NCBI GenBank assembly: GCA_007570785.1
Contig: ML664183.1
Location: 14,754,204-14,818,203 of the forward strand
DNA: 64,000 bases
From: Antilocapra americana
Taxonomy: Eukaryota; Chordata; Mammalia; Artiodactyla; Antilocapridae
Direction: 5' to 3'
Position 1 is the first letter of the stretch; each line of letters begins with the position of its first letter. Under the pieces are notes generated by a model that was not told the DNA's origin, searched no databases, and saw only the letters and a program-made list of their open reading frames with translations. Positions 10,796 through 22,465 of this stretch are shown here, one piece after another. The position numbers and the translations under genes were made by a program.

Positions 10796-10999
10796 CCTGT
10801 GTGTTCAGTCGCTTCAGTCATGTCTGACTCTTTGTGACCCTATAGACTATAGCCTACAAGGCTCCTTCATCCATGGGATTCTCTAGGCAAGAATACTGGA
10901 GTGGGTTGCCATTCCCTCCTCCAGGGGATCTTCCTGACCCAGGGATGGAACCTGGGTCCCCTGTATTGTGGATTCTTTATCACTGAGCCACCAGGGAAG
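10796..10999 (-). repeat. Bov-tA SINE
   Basis: Full-length antisense copy from GTGTTCAGTCGCTTCAGTCA to GAGCCACCAGGGAAGG. No TSD was apparent. Confidence 0.95.
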
Positions 11000-11404
11000 G
11001 AAATGATATAAAAGACCCAGATGTATTGCAGCAGAGGGAGAAGCTGACCCAAGAGGAATCCATGCCCCTATTCTTGAGAGTAGCTGGCCTCAGAAAATGC
11101 AGCCACACAGGATAAAATGGTGGTGGTGGAAGTGCAGGGGTCTTGAATAGAGAAAGAGTCACAGAGTGGGCACCAGAATCTCTCGTAACCTTGCAGGAGA
11201 CACATAGCTGATGGCTCTGGTCCAGTAGGTGTACTGAGTGATGGTTTCACGACAGATGGGCCAGGCCTTGGCTGGTCAGCAGAGAGATGGTGGAGATCCC
11301 AGGGAATGCTGCCTGTACTGAGAGAATAGGACGTGGCCAGTCATGTACCTCAGATAAGAGCTAGCCACTCAGTGGAAGAGAACATCTCAACAAGAGGTCA
11401 GTAA
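11000..11404. other. Unique sequence, no feature seen
   Basis: No repeat or gene recognised. Confidence 0.45.
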
Positions 11405-12034
11405 CACAGCCATAAAATGAATTAAATAATGCCATTTACAGCAATGTGGATGGACCTAATGATTATCATACTAAGTAATTCAGAAAGAGACAAATGCTGT
11501 AACTTATATGTGGAATCTAAAACATGACACAAATGAACATATCTGGTGGTTCAGATGGTAAAGAATCTGCCTGCAGTGCAGGAGCCCTCTGTTTGATCCC
11601 TGGGTCAGGAAGATCCCCTGGAGAAGGGAATGGCTACCCACTCCAGTATTCTTGCCTGGGGAATCCCATGGACAGAGGAACCTAGCAGGTTACAGTCCAT
11701 GGGGTCACAAAAAGTCTGACATGATTGAGCATCTAATACACACACACATAGCACATGAAACAAAAACAGACTCACAATATAGAGAACAGACTTGTGGTTG
11801 CCCTAGTGGGGAAGAGGTGGAGAGAGAGGACTGGGAGTTTAGAATTAACAGATGCAATTATTATATATGTGATGAATAAACAATGAGGATCTATTGTATA
11901 GTAAAGGAACTATATTCAATATCCTATGATAAACCATAACAGAAAAAGAATAAGAATAGATGTATAGTCATTGTGCTGTATTAAACACAACATTGTAAAT
12001 CAATTATAATTCATTAACATTTAACAAAAAAGAA
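11405..12034 (+). mobile_element. L1 LINE 3' end, interrupted by a Bov-tA
   Basis: Sense L1, end of ORF2 and 3' UTR: CAGCAATGTGGATGGACCTA, TATATGTGGAATCTAAAACA, then after the SINE GAACAGACTTGTGGTTGCCC and CATTGTAAATCAATTATAAT, ending in a short A run near 12030. The copy is 5'-truncated and split by the SINE at 11542-11748. Confidence 0.9.
11542..11748 (+). repeat. Bov-tA SINE nested in L1
   Basis: Sense Bov-tA from TCTGGTGGTTCAGATGGTAA through CCAGTATTCTTGCCTGGGGA to a short CA-rich tail. L1 sequence resumes immediately after it, so it inserted into the older L1. Confidence 0.95.
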
Positions 12035-12277
12035 CTACAGGATGACACAAGGATCCATATAACAGTTGCCTCTGTTCTCCAGAGGCGATGCATGATTTGC
12101 CATCCTTACTGATTCCATCTTGGGAAGGAGACGATATGGGATGGATACTTGAAAGTTAAACACAGTCTGGTAAGGAGCAGAAACTTGAACTCAAAAGAGA
12201 CTGAACTAAACAAGAGAAAAACTATTTAATCCTAGCAGAGACTGAAATACATTGATTGCCAAGATGGTTCTTCTTAC

Positions 12278-12471
12278 AGCTCCCAGCTCCTCTGGAAGGA
12301 AATCGTTCCAATTTATATATCTCACTTCCTTTTTAGACGTCTGAGTATGCTGTATAAAAAATGTTGACCCCATGATAGCTGCGTAACTTATACCTAGCAG
12401 AAGACTTATCATACAGCATATGCTCAGAATGTATTTGTTGTATAAAGATTTCAGACATAAGGCAAACTCTT
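12278..12471 (-). other. Exon-like open segment, unproven
   Basis: The minus strand is open from 12508 to 12206. Inside it, a 194-bp segment has an acceptor-like end (TTTTTTGGTTTAATAG, AG at 12472-12473) and a donor-like end (GTAAGA starting at 12277). It would begin in phase 1 and end on a full codon. The peptide has a hydrophobic stretch (SICCMISLLLGISYAAIMG), then a basic/polar part with SKKEVRYINWNDFLPEE. That second part faintly recalls the region after the transmembrane helix in mitochondrial AAA proteases, but this is too weak for a call. I see no neighbouring exon. AG/GT pairs around a short ORF are common by chance. Confidence 0.2.
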
Positions 12472-15400
12472 CTATTAAACCAAAAAACAAGTTAACATCA
12501 TGTTCCATTTCTGTGTAGAGAGGTAACTTTTATAGTCATATGTATTTGCATAATATATTTTTAAACTCAAGTTGAAAGCCAAAGCTATCTTACTGCAACT
12601 GAGTAAAAGTACTTACAATGACCAAGTCAAAACATACAATATGAAAGAGAATTAAAGTTATCTGAAAAATAGACCCATACCTCATATACACCTCAATTCT
12701 GCAACTATTCTGGGGAGACAGTAATGTTTTGTTATATATTTTCTCCTTTTTCATTTCTCTATTTTGTTACTCAGACTTTATGAACCCCAGGGCAGTTTTG
12801 CATTTCTGCATTGATCCTAAAATACTAGGATTAAAAAAAATTTTTTTTTTAGGTAAAAGCAAAGGGGTGAATGTAGGTTTAGTGTATGGAGGCAATAATG
12901 ACTTTTATATATAATATTTTAACTGAAATCAGCTAGCTTCTTCAATTTCTTTGTAAAAGAAGAATGAATTTCATGCAGGGATGGCTTGAGGATTTTAATA
13001 TTTATACAAGATGCATAAGGGAATATATTTACAAGGATAAAACAGAAGTTGATTAAGGTGATCTACACCATAAAATAGCCAGTAGAAAATTTAATACTAT
13101 AAACAAAAACTTTTGCACACACAGAAAATAAAAGAGGCTAAAGTTCTCCTGCCAAACAAAGCAATTTAAACAAACTAAAGAAAATAACAGCTCTAGTAAT
13201 GGACTTCTGTCTTGACCCATTAACTTACAAGGACAAGGTTAAATAAAATGAAGCTCACAAACAGCACAATAATTTTGAATTGGTTGTTGGCTTGGTTGGT
13301 TGGTATGTTTGTTTTTGCAAAATATCATCTTCCCCTGGCACCAGCTAGGCTGTCAGAGACATTCTATGCCCATACTGACAGAGCAAAGCGAGAGAGTTTG
13401 GGGTTATCATATCTATAACTTTGCTCCAATTCTTTCAGTTTTCTGAAGAACTTAATTTTACTCTACTAGATTATCATTAATCTTCCTGTTCTCAGGCTCT
13501 ACTACATTATGATTCAAATGTTATAGTGGACTTTTTCCAAGGAGAATACTGCTTCTCTTTACATATTTCAACCTTATCAGCCCATTGGAAGGGTAATTTA
13601 GTTTTTGCCCTGTCTAAAGTGATCCATCAGAGCCTGAACTGTTGACACTCTGTGCTGTCAAGTTATTTAAACCAGGTTGGTAATGGGGCCAGCTTGCCAA
13701 TGCGGAAGGGCCTGTTGCCTGCTTGACAATTTTCCTCAATAAGCCCCCAAATTATCAATGTGCTATCCTGCTGAGAAAACCTATTAAAAAAAATCTCTCA
13801 TCAGTTGTATAATTCTGTTGTGGCCATACGGGCAAGTGGGAAGGATGGAGAACATAACTTTGCACTTGAAGTTCCTCACATCCTACTGCACAGATTTTCA
13901 GCAAATATCCAGGATCCTCAAAGCACTATGAACTAAATTCCTATAAGATCTATAAGCCTAGAGAAGGTTTGTTTTTCCAAAGCTGCCTCTCGTGACTCTC
14001 GTCTGTTGCTACTCTGTCCTCGTGTTCCCCCACATTCTTGACTATGAAAATAAGAACTGTTGACTAAAGTGATAAAGATATGTAGCCTCATAGCAACACA
14101 GCAAAGTCCAAGAGACAGATGAGAAAACTGGGGTCAGGGTGGGGAACTGCCCAGTAAGAATGTTATACAGAAATTCTCTTACCCTCAGCAATCCCTGTTT
14201 ACTAGAGATACTAGAGGTACCCAGGCTTCAGCCACTCAAGAATTCACTTTCACTAGAGGCAATGCAATCTTGAGTACTTATGCACTGTTAGGAAACTATT
14301 CTTGAAACTCAGATATTCCAGCCATCACCAGCCAGATAAAAGTACAAATGTGTTTACATTAATCCCATAAAACCTCCTGCTCTGAAGACTCCCCATTGCT
14401 CTTTAGTTAGAAATACTCAGAGAAGGGAGTTGACCTTCCCCAAATGTTTCTGAGATTCCTCCAAAACACTTATAGTTCAACTCTTTTCTAGGTCCCAGAA
14501 GTTGTGGGTCCTAGCTATGATTGCTTTGCCTTTTGAAGTCCCCACATTGGTAGGTTGAAGGAGACAGTGATGTCTCAGCATATAAACCAAACTACTGCAA
14601 CTGCTTTTGTCATGTTCCCAGGTCATCGGGAGTCACTGATGACCTCTTCCAGGCCACTAAACTGTTTTTTCTGGGTCTGGAAGGAGAAACATCAGGTTGT
14701 TTCTTAAGAGATACCTCTTTCAGAGGAAGTTCCCTCAGGAGAGCCATTGAGATCTTACTGACATAGTTCTTTTATGCCATCACCCAAGGGTTGGAGGGCT
14801 AGATCCTGTAATTGAAGGGCATTAGGCAGTGAAAGAAGTCAGCAAGGACTTGTTACTGGCATAACTACCAGGGGCATCCCTATGGATTGAGGAAGGGCTG
14901 TTTGTCGGTGGATTTAGGAATGAAAATGCTTGTGTCACACGTATTTCATCACACTCTTACGTATCCAGGTTGTGTAAGGGCTATGTTTACACAAAATTAC
15001 AGAGTGTGAAAGCTGAAGCTGCTAATTTGGGGAGACTCGCCATCACCAAGCAAGGATATCCCAGGCCAGCTGGACTGAGCTCAGCTGAGGCTGTGCCATC
15101 AGCTATGAATGGCAAGGAAGTTCTGGGTCACTACTGGCTCTGAGGCAGTCTGTCCGTAGTGCCTGACTGGACAAATTCCAAATTCTTTTCCTTCAACAGC
15201 TCCCATCACAGATGGGCAGTAAATGGGCCTGGGAAAGCTGACAAGGAGGTGGGCTTCCTTCCATCTTGGTGGTGAATCCCTCTGGCGATGGGGTGGGTCG
15301 GGTGCAGGAGACTTCTCTGTTAACTCTCCTTCTAAGTACATTTGAAAATATTTAGGTTTGTGAGACCAACTGCTGCATATTTTTGTTATTCTAACTGCCT

Positions 15401-15599
15401 GTGATAAGCACACTTAACCCTGTATCTGTCAGTAGAAAACCCTCTGATTCCAGGCCCCCTGCTCTTCTCTCTGCCCAGCTGATGGTTGCCTCTGACTCTG
15501 TGTATGTGTGTGGGTTTCCCATTCAGCTTCCCACCTAGGAAAGGATATCAAGTCCCTTCCTTACTTTGGTCTTTATTTCCCTTGGATCTGCTCCCTTCC

Positions 15600-15905
15600 C
15601 CTTCTCTGCTCTGCTGTGTCTCACTTTGTTTCACAGGCTCTTATATCAGCTGGCTTCTGGCAAAAGCCTGGCCTATGGAAGGACAGGCAGGTGATTGTGG
15701 AGTCAGAGAAAGAAAGCACCCAAGTGATTTTTCCCTCTACTTCACTATCTTGGACATCATCTCAGCCATTGACTATGTCTCTTCTGTGGCTCCAGCTCCT
15801 GCCAAGTGGCAGGTATTCTACTTTCTGATTGGTGACTCTAGTCCTTGGGCTACAGTAACCCCAGACCCCTGCCTGTGGCTGCTAACAGCTTCTTACTATT
15901 GCTAA
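15600..15905 (+). repeat. Possible old interspersed repeat, unclassified
   Basis: The stretch with GGTGACTCTAGTCCTTGGGC and AACAGCTTCTTACTATTGCT resembles an old mammalian repeat that I cannot name. The segment at 48760-48990 shows loosely the same order of blocks. Confidence 0.25.
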
Positions 15906-16438
15906 TGTCTGAGCTATCTGACTGCTCATCAGTCAGTGATACCCATTCACTCTGTTAAATATTTACAGTATTTTGTTTTCTGGTTGAATCATGACTTATG
16001 TTGAGGGTAATGTTGAGTTATGGATCATGCTAATGTTGAGCTGGATGGAAAACTATGAGAAAGGGCCACTAGAACTTTCTATGTGATTACATATAGGAGC
16101 TGAAGACCGTGACTAATAAAATATGACTCCGATATCTTGGTAATCAATCAGTTTCAGTACCAGAAAATGAACTCAAGAGATAAGAAATGTATATGAGTTC
16201 TGGGCAGGTTTCAGACCATATTATCACAGGCCATCAGGCCAATCCTTTGGGCAAAATTTCAGGTAGTGAGGGACATCATGGTTGATGATGCTGTAAGTTA
16301 TTTCAATAAGGTAGCAAAAACATCTGAGTTCTCAGAGTTAATATAAATGAAACCAGAAGAGCGAGAGTGGAGAGAAATGTCATAAAACACAGAGGAAAAG
16401 AAGAAACTCAGCAGTACTGAAAATGATAACCTCTACAC

Positions 16439-16667
16439 CAGAGGGTGCCAAACCACAGGCCAAATCTGTTGGCTGCCTGTTTTTGTCCATGAAGTTTTAT
16501 GAGAACGCAGCCACACCTGTTTATTTACACACATCATGTATGGCTGCTTTTGAGCTTCAACAACAGAATCAATTAGTTGCAGCAAAAAACTAATATAAAA
16601 AGGCTCAGAGCTTAAAATGTTTCCCTTTGATCCTCCACAGAAATTTTCTGATTCCTGCTTTAGTCTC
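16439..16667. mobile_element. hAT-Charlie-type MITE
   Basis: Short non-autonomous DNA transposon. The ends are inverted copies of each other (CCAGAGGGTGCCAAACCACA against TTTTCTGATTCCTGCTTTAG). The body has typical blocks: GCTGCCTGTTTTTGTCCATG, GAACGCAGCCACACCTGTTT and ATGTATGGCTGCTTTTGAGC. Old and diverged, with no transposase. Confidence 0.8.
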
Positions 16668-16859
16668 ACATGTAGCAGTCCACCAGCCCTTCCTGATGAA
16701 GTCCCAACATTTCAAAGCAGAAGTAAACTCACTTGCATCTGTGCTCTCATGGCTCTTGTTATCTCTCTTTTTATATATAGTATTATAACAGCAATCGCAT
16801 TGTAACTCGAGGCACTTCAGAGATAGTGCTCACCCCTCTCCCCATGGGTTATAGCAAAA

Positions 16860-17485
16860 GCCACCTTGTCAACCCACTTCCATCTAGCTCCTATACAAAC
16901 TGCCAACATAATCTTGAGTCAAGCTATTTCAGTTTTCAACAACTCCCCACCACAGCAGCTCCTATCACATTTAGGATAAAACTTCAGTGCTTTACCGTGG
17001 TCTTGAGGTCTCTGCCTGCAACTAGGACCACATGTCATACAAAGTCCTGCTCCAGCCACACTGCCTTGCTTACAGTGTCTTCAACATGCCAAACTTGTTC
17101 TCCTCTCAGGGCTTTTGAAATTATAGCCCCGCTGCATGGAAAACTCCTCTTCCAGATCTTCCCCACTGGCCACTTCCTCATATTCATATCTCAGCACAGA
17201 TGTCACCTACTCAGAGAAGCTGTTGCTAATGATCCCAGCAAAGTGCTACACTCCCTAGTGCATCATTCTATATCAATTCACCCACTTTATTTTATTCATA
17301 GCTCTCATGGCCATCTGAAATTACCTTGTTCATTTGTTCACTTATTCATTGACTGTCTCCTACAATGTCAGCTTGCTAAAGCAGGGACCTTGTATCTTGG
17401 GTTTATTGTTGCATTCTCATTGTTTAAAATAATTCCTAACATTTAGGTGCTCAATATAGATTTGTGAATCCATGAATGAATGATG
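16860..17485 (+). mobile_element. L2 LINE 3' end
   Basis: Sense L2: CTCCAGCCACACTGCCTTGC, TCTCAGGGCTTTTGAAATTA, ATGTCACCTACTCAGAGAAG and the closing AATGAATGATG-type tail. It explains the 206-codon open frame at 16826-17446, which is not a gene. Confidence 0.85.
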
Positions 17486-17529
17486 TCTAGAAGCATTCAT
17501 TTATTTCTACTTTGTGTCAAGCCAACAGC

Positions 17530-17625
17530 AAGCTCCTAGAGGTCAATGATCACAATTGTTATGTCTTTGGGACATAACATGATGCCTAGAATTCAGTTAA
17601 TGCACTTACTAAATGTTTGTTGAAA
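17530..17625 (+). mobile_element. L2 LINE, short 3' end
   Basis: A second L2 tail: CAAGCTCCTAGAGGTCAATG through GCACTTACTAAATGTTTGTTG. It is separated from the previous one by about 45 bp and probably represents an independent old fragment. Confidence 0.65.
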
Positions 17626-19394
17626 AAGATCATTGTTATTGAGTGAATACTTAAAGATAATGAAAATGCAAGCAACCATAGAAAAATGGAATATACAAAA
17701 TAAATTGAATTAGTTTAAATATTAAGATATTCTTATGACAAATATTGATGTATTGAACATTACAAGTTTTAAGAAATTTCAGAGAATGGTCATGGTTCTA
17801 GTTTACTTAATTGGCTGATTATTTTTGCCTTCAAACTATAACAAATATCTGCAAACATCTTTGTGCAGATTTTCAGTTTGTTTGTACTAGTATGTGCTCA
17901 TCCATAGGTAAAGCTGACAGGTTTTCTCAGCTGCTAATAAAAAAGATTGCAAACCTAGCATCTTCAAAAATGGTGCACTTCAGACCCAATCATGGAGTTA
18001 GAAATCTGACAGTATTGCAATGAAAAACAAAAGAGAAGAGTCTATTTCTCTCCAAGTTCTGTCTTTGATGACACTAATCATGCCTGCTTTTGTTAGTTCA
18101 GGTTTGGTTCAAAATGAATAGGGAATAGAGTAGACAGCTGAATGTCATGCTCCTTTTCTTTCGAAGGTAATTTACCCCCTGAAGAAAGAGAAAAATCAGT
18201 TTTTGCAGGTGCAAATTCATTCAAAGTCAGTTATCCAAAATCCAAGTCTTGTAAGTAAAGATGCTATGCCTTGAGGTTCAGATCCCAGCTACTGAAATGA
18301 ATTACTAATGAACAAAGAAAATTGCCCTAATTCCACAAGAGATGGAGCCTTAAACAGAGCCTACCTTCTAGCTGCTCCCACGCACGTGTGTTCAGGTCTG
18401 CTGCAGTTACATGCCACACACCTGCATGTGTGGAGGGGTAAATGTGTCATCTGGGGAGGCAGCTGTCAGGCCTGGCAGGGCGCAGTTACTTCTCAGGGTC
18501 ACAGCATTCCAGCATCTGCTCCTCAGCTTTGCAGATCCAGAAAATGGAATGTGTCAGTGTGCTTGTAGTTGATTAATCCCAAGGAATTTACAAGAGACTG
18601 ATGTACAAAGCAGAGTGCCAATTTACCAATTTATACTAAGAAATGTAATTGCCAAAAGGTTCTGAACATTTATGTCAGCAGGAGAAGGCAGCCTGCTAAA
18701 GACATGAGGAGGTAAATCATAATCCAAAGTTTGGTGGGTAGTCATGGACTTGGCACACATGGACTTGGAGCAGGAGGGGGAAGTTGGATGACCTTAAGAA
18801 GCGGTATCATTAAGCCTGACCCATCCATATCCAAACTGAGATTGACCTGCCAGGAAGGCAGGACACTTGGATTCTCTGACCAGTGCTAGAAACACATAGA
18901 CAATTTCTGCTCTCTGGCCTTCCTTTTTCTAGATTCCTTGCTAGACACCCACATATTCTGCTCTTTACATATATTAATGCCACTGACTAGGGTATACCTT
19001 CTTTCTACGTTCAGTGAGTCTTTATTATTAATAGTAATGAGCTAATATTAATATTTATTGAGTGGTAATAAGTGCTGGATGTATGCTAACTTCACAGTCA
19101 ATTCTGCTTAAATGCTTGTTTTGAAAACACTAACTTGTTCAAGAACCATATATTAGGGAACAGTTTGAACATACTGCGAATTCATTTGCTTATACACAAC
19201 TTTGTCTGCAGGAACCCCTAGGCCAAAACAAAAACTCAATGGAATCCACCCATTATGAATATACAAAGTGTATACACTGACATACATCAGACCTCTACCA
19301 GCTGCCTCAGTTCCCCACATGAGTCAACTCATCCATATCCAGTGTCACAACTTTCCTTCCAATTTCAGATACACACACACCCCTGCCACCAATC
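17626..19394. other. Mostly unique sequence
   Basis: No confident repeat or gene. A trace at about 19040-19110 (AATATTTATTGAGTGGTAAT, AAGTGCTGGATGTATGCTAA) could be an antisense MIR or L2 end but is too diverged to claim. Confidence 0.4.
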
Positions 19395-19620
19395 TGGCTT
19401 CCCTGGTGGCTTAGTCCGTAAAGAATCTGCCTGCAGTGCAAGAGACTGACTGCAGTACAGTAAACCTGGGTTCAATCCCTGGGTCGGGAAGATTCCCTGG
19501 AGAAGGAAATGACTACCCACGCCAGTATTCTTGCCCGGGAAATCCCATGGACAGAGGAGTCTGGTGGGCTATAGTCCAAGGGGTCACAAGAGTCGGACAC
19601 AACTTAGGTACTAAACCACC
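19395..19620 (+). repeat. Bov-tA SINE with internal duplication
   Basis: Sense Bov-tA from GGCTTCCCTGGTGGCTTAGT to GAGTCGGACACAACTTAGG. The block around CTGCAGTGCAAGAGACTGAC is followed by a second CTGCAGTACAGTAAACC, so the tRNA-derived promoter region carries an extra ~20-bp segment. Confidence 0.95.
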
Positions 19621-19929
19621 ACCCCCAACCCATCCACGGCTCCACCGTAACCCACAAGCTGCAACCCTCTGGCACCCAGTTTCACAGTCAACTCCAGGTC
19701 TTTTCACAGGGCCATATTTAATATAGTATTTATGCATTTCTTAACCATTTATTATGTAAAATTGCTCTAGTATTTCCCTTAAAGTGAAATACTTTCTTTT
19801 TTGTGTTTCACTAGTGTTTTAGTGTTGTGCTTCTAACCTCGTTTCTCCTGTAAGTTTGTGGTTTTTATTGTGTACTTTTGCACAGCACAGTGATTTTAGG
19901 AAATGCATACATTGTATTATAGTAGAACT

Positions 19930-20085
19930 GAATATACCTTATTATCCTATTTAATTTTGCAAAAAGTATCATTTTTCATTGGAGGACACTGAGATGCGAG
20001 GGGTTTGAGTAATTTGCCCAGGAACAAAGAGCTGGTGAGTAGTTAAGCAAAGATGCAAACTCTCTGGTCTAACATACTCTGATAG
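19930..20085 (-). repeat. MIR SINE, antisense
   Basis: GGAGGACACTGAGATGCGAG, AGTAATTTGCCCAGGAACAA and AGCAAAGATGCAAACTCTCT follow the antisense MIR core order (gaggaaactgag, taacttgccca, ggattcgaaccca). Confidence 0.75.
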
Positions 20086-20157
20086 CTTTGGGATCCTAAT
20101 TTGATATAGGGCCCACTTGTCTTTTCAGAGTAATTGATTTCAGATACTCAGAAGTAG

Positions 20158-20255
20158 GGTGGTAGAGTAGTAAAAATAGGATTTTTGGAGCCCTGCTGCT
20201 GAATTCAGATCCTGGCTTTGTCACTTACAACCTGTGTAACAATGGGTGAGTTATA
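20158..20255 (+). repeat. MIR SINE, 5' half
   Basis: TGGAGCCCTGCTGCTGAATTC, CTGGCTTTGTCACTTACAAC and CTGTGTAACAATGGGTGAGT match the sense MIR head and core. Confidence 0.78.
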
Positions 20256-20715
20256 TAATATGGCCAACTGCTGCAAAATGGCCCAGGAATCTCCCTCCTT
20301 ATATCCTTGCCCTTTGCAAAAACCTTTACCATCAAGAGGCGGATTCTATTTTCCTCACCGCCCCCCCACCCCCTGGCTCTGGGTTGGCACGGTGACCTGC
20401 TCTAATGACCAAATATGGCAGAAGTGACAGATCTCCTGGAATACTGCTGCCACCATGTGAACAACCCAACTTGCCTGTGAAGTGACGAGAGATGACATGG
20501 TCCAGTCACCCCAGTATCCCCAGATATCGACTCCTGAAAGGCCTAAAGTGTGAGCGAGGCCATGACAGACTCCCCACCCCCAGTGAGCCAGCAGGTAAGT
20601 GCAGATACATGAATAAGGCCAGCTAAGATCAACCGGACCCAGATCAGCAGAATTGTTATTTTGAGTTACTAGATCGGGGGTTATTTGTTACACAGGAAAA
20701 AACATACCTGATGCA
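20256..20715 (+). mobile_element. MLT1-type LTR (ERVL-MaLR)
   Basis: Solo LTR of an old mammalian LTR retrotransposon. Typical blocks in order are AATATGGCAGAAGTGACAGA, ATACTGCTGCCACCATGTGA and the ending GTTATTTGTTACACAGGAAA. It has no internal retroviral sequence and no coding capacity. Confidence 0.75.
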
Positions 20716-20965
20716 TTTAACTTTTCTGTACATGAACTACCCCATATATAAAATGGGAAAAACAACAGATCTGGAAGGGTTACATGAGTTAAGTATACAA
20801 AGACAGACTCAGAGTAATACCTTGGGTGTTAACAAAAATGAAGCCTTAAACACCAATAGTTTATTATTATTATTTCTCAAGGTTCTGAAGGTTAACTGGG
20901 CTTGGGTGGTTCATGCTGAGGGTCTCTCAGACAAATGTAGGCTGACAAGGGTTAGGGCTGGGGTC

Positions 20966-21175
20966 GCCTTTTTTTTTTTTTTTAATATTTGTTTGGCTGC
21001 AGCAGGTCTTAGTTGTAGCACATGGGATCTTTTACCTGTGGTATGTGAACTCTCAGTTACCACATGCAAACTCTTAGTTTCAGCATGTAGGGTCTAGTTC
21101 CCGGACCAGAAATGGAACCTGGGCCCCAGCACTGGGAGCATGAAGTCTTTGCTACTGGACTACCAGGGAAGTCCC
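20966..21175 (-). repeat. CHR-1-type SINE with perfect 12-bp TSD
   Basis: Antisense copy, near full length. It has a poly(T) head, TTTGGCTGCAGCAGGTCTTA, three degenerate repeats of the form TAGT-T-AGCA-ATG, and CTGGACTACCAGGGAAGTCC at the right end. TSD AGGGCTGGGGTC at 20954-20965 and 21176-21187. Confidence 0.96.
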
Positions 21176-21187
21176 AGGGCTGGGGTC

Positions 21188-21814
21188 CTCTTGAGAACGT
21201 CTTCACTTACATGGTGGTACCTCAGCTAGAAGACTCAAAAGGACCAACTGGAGCTCAGACATCTCTCTCTCTCTCTCTGTGTCTTTTTCTCCCTTTACTC
21301 TTTGGGGTCTCTCCAAGTAGTGAATTTGCATTAGCTAGGCTTCTTCCTTGGCATATGTTGATTCTCAGAATCCCAAGAGAAGGCAGGCAAAAGCTGCATG
21401 ATCTTTTCCATTCTTGGCTTGTACGCCACGCCGTGTCCCTCTGCTGCATTCTCACCATCCAAATTGTCACAAAGTCTTGTCCAAGTTTGAAGAGGAGGGC
21501 CATACACTCCAAGTACGGATGGGAGCTGTGTGAGAGAATTCGTAGTTGTATTTTAAAAACACCATGATCTCTCTACATACAGTCATAATCACATCCTTCT
21601 CCAAGCAATCCCAATAAGGGTAGTAAAAGCAATATATCTTTTCTTATTTGAAGATGTATTTTTAGACTGTTTTAGGTTCACAGAAAAAATTGAGAAAAAG
21701 AGATCGCCCATAAATTCCCTGCTCCCCTACATGTGCTGACTCCCCCATCACCACCATCTCCACTACAGTGGTACCTTTGTTACAATTGTTGAATTGACAT
21801 TGACACACCCACTT
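21188..21814. other. Unique sequence with a (TC)n run
   Basis: A (TC)8-9 run at 21262-21278. Otherwise no repeat or gene is seen. The 151-codon frame at 21112-21567 starts inside the CHR-1 SINE and has no domain. Confidence 0.45.
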
Positions 21815-21905
21815 TTAACAGGAGGAAAACCTGACTCAGAAAGATTAAATAATTTGCTGAAAGTCACAAAACTAGACATTCACAGGGCTTTCACTCCACC
21901 CAGGA
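21815..21905 (-). repeat. MIR SINE, antisense trace
   Basis: GACTCAGAAAGATTAAATAATTTGC and AAGTCACAAAACTAGACATTC follow the antisense MIR core. Confidence 0.55.
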
Positions 21906-22289
21906 TGTTTTCAGCCAAAACCTGTAATTTTAGCCAAAACCTGTCACCCATATGTGACACTACTAATCACACCTAGGTTTCCTGACCATCATGTTTAGTG
22001 AGCACAAAAATCTCTGAGCTGGGAGGTAAGCATTTGTCACTCCCACATGGGACACTGAATACACTAATGGACATGTAAGTAGCCAATCAAACCCTTTTTC
22101 TGAACCTTTCTCATAAGCCTGTTTATACCCTACAATTACAAAACAATTGGTTTACTACAGATAGAGAAGCACCAAACAGTAGACAGATAAGAATTTAGAG
22201 ACAGTGGAAACAGAAGGGACAGGGCAAAGGTAACAAGAAGCAGCCTAGTATAGACAAAATAACAATTCTTTGTATTTATATTTGTATTT

Positions 22290-22465
22290 TTAAAGTCTGA
22301 TTTACATGGGTTATTTCACTTACCATCAACAAAAAGAAAAGAGGTATTATTTTATTCGATACCTGTGAAAGGACAAAAATGAAATCTCCTTCCCATAGAC
22401 ACACCACTGGGAATGACAGAGCTAAGTTTGTAACTCAGTCATGGAGCCCTAGTCCTAACAGCTGC
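22290..22465 (-). repeat. MIR SINE, antisense
   Basis: GGTATTATTTTATTCGATAC, CTGTGAAAGGACAAAAATGA and GAATGACAGAGCTAAGTTTG match the order of an antisense MIR, with high divergence. Confidence 0.55.

Larger units (their letters stand above)
12035..16438. other. Repeat-poor stretch, no gene established
   Basis: About 4.4 kb with almost no recognisable interspersed repeats, in contrast with the surrounding density. Exceptions are the exon-like segment at 12278-12471 and a possible old repeat at 15600-15905. The ORFs at 15486-15905 (plus) and 15099-15413 (minus) show no domain that I recognise. Confidence 0.5.

Noticed and set aside
12206..12508. Possible AAA-protease-like N-terminal exon
   Set aside because: The resemblance is limited to a few residues around NWNDF after a hydrophobic stretch. 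Kept only as a low-confidence exon-like segment, with no gene name.
15486..15905. 139-codon open frame with hydrophobic residues
   Set aside because: No recognisable domain, no convincing start context or splice sites, and possible overlap with an old repeat.
16826..17446. 206-codon open frame
   Set aside because: It lies over an L2 3' end in non-coding orientation. No protein domain is visible.
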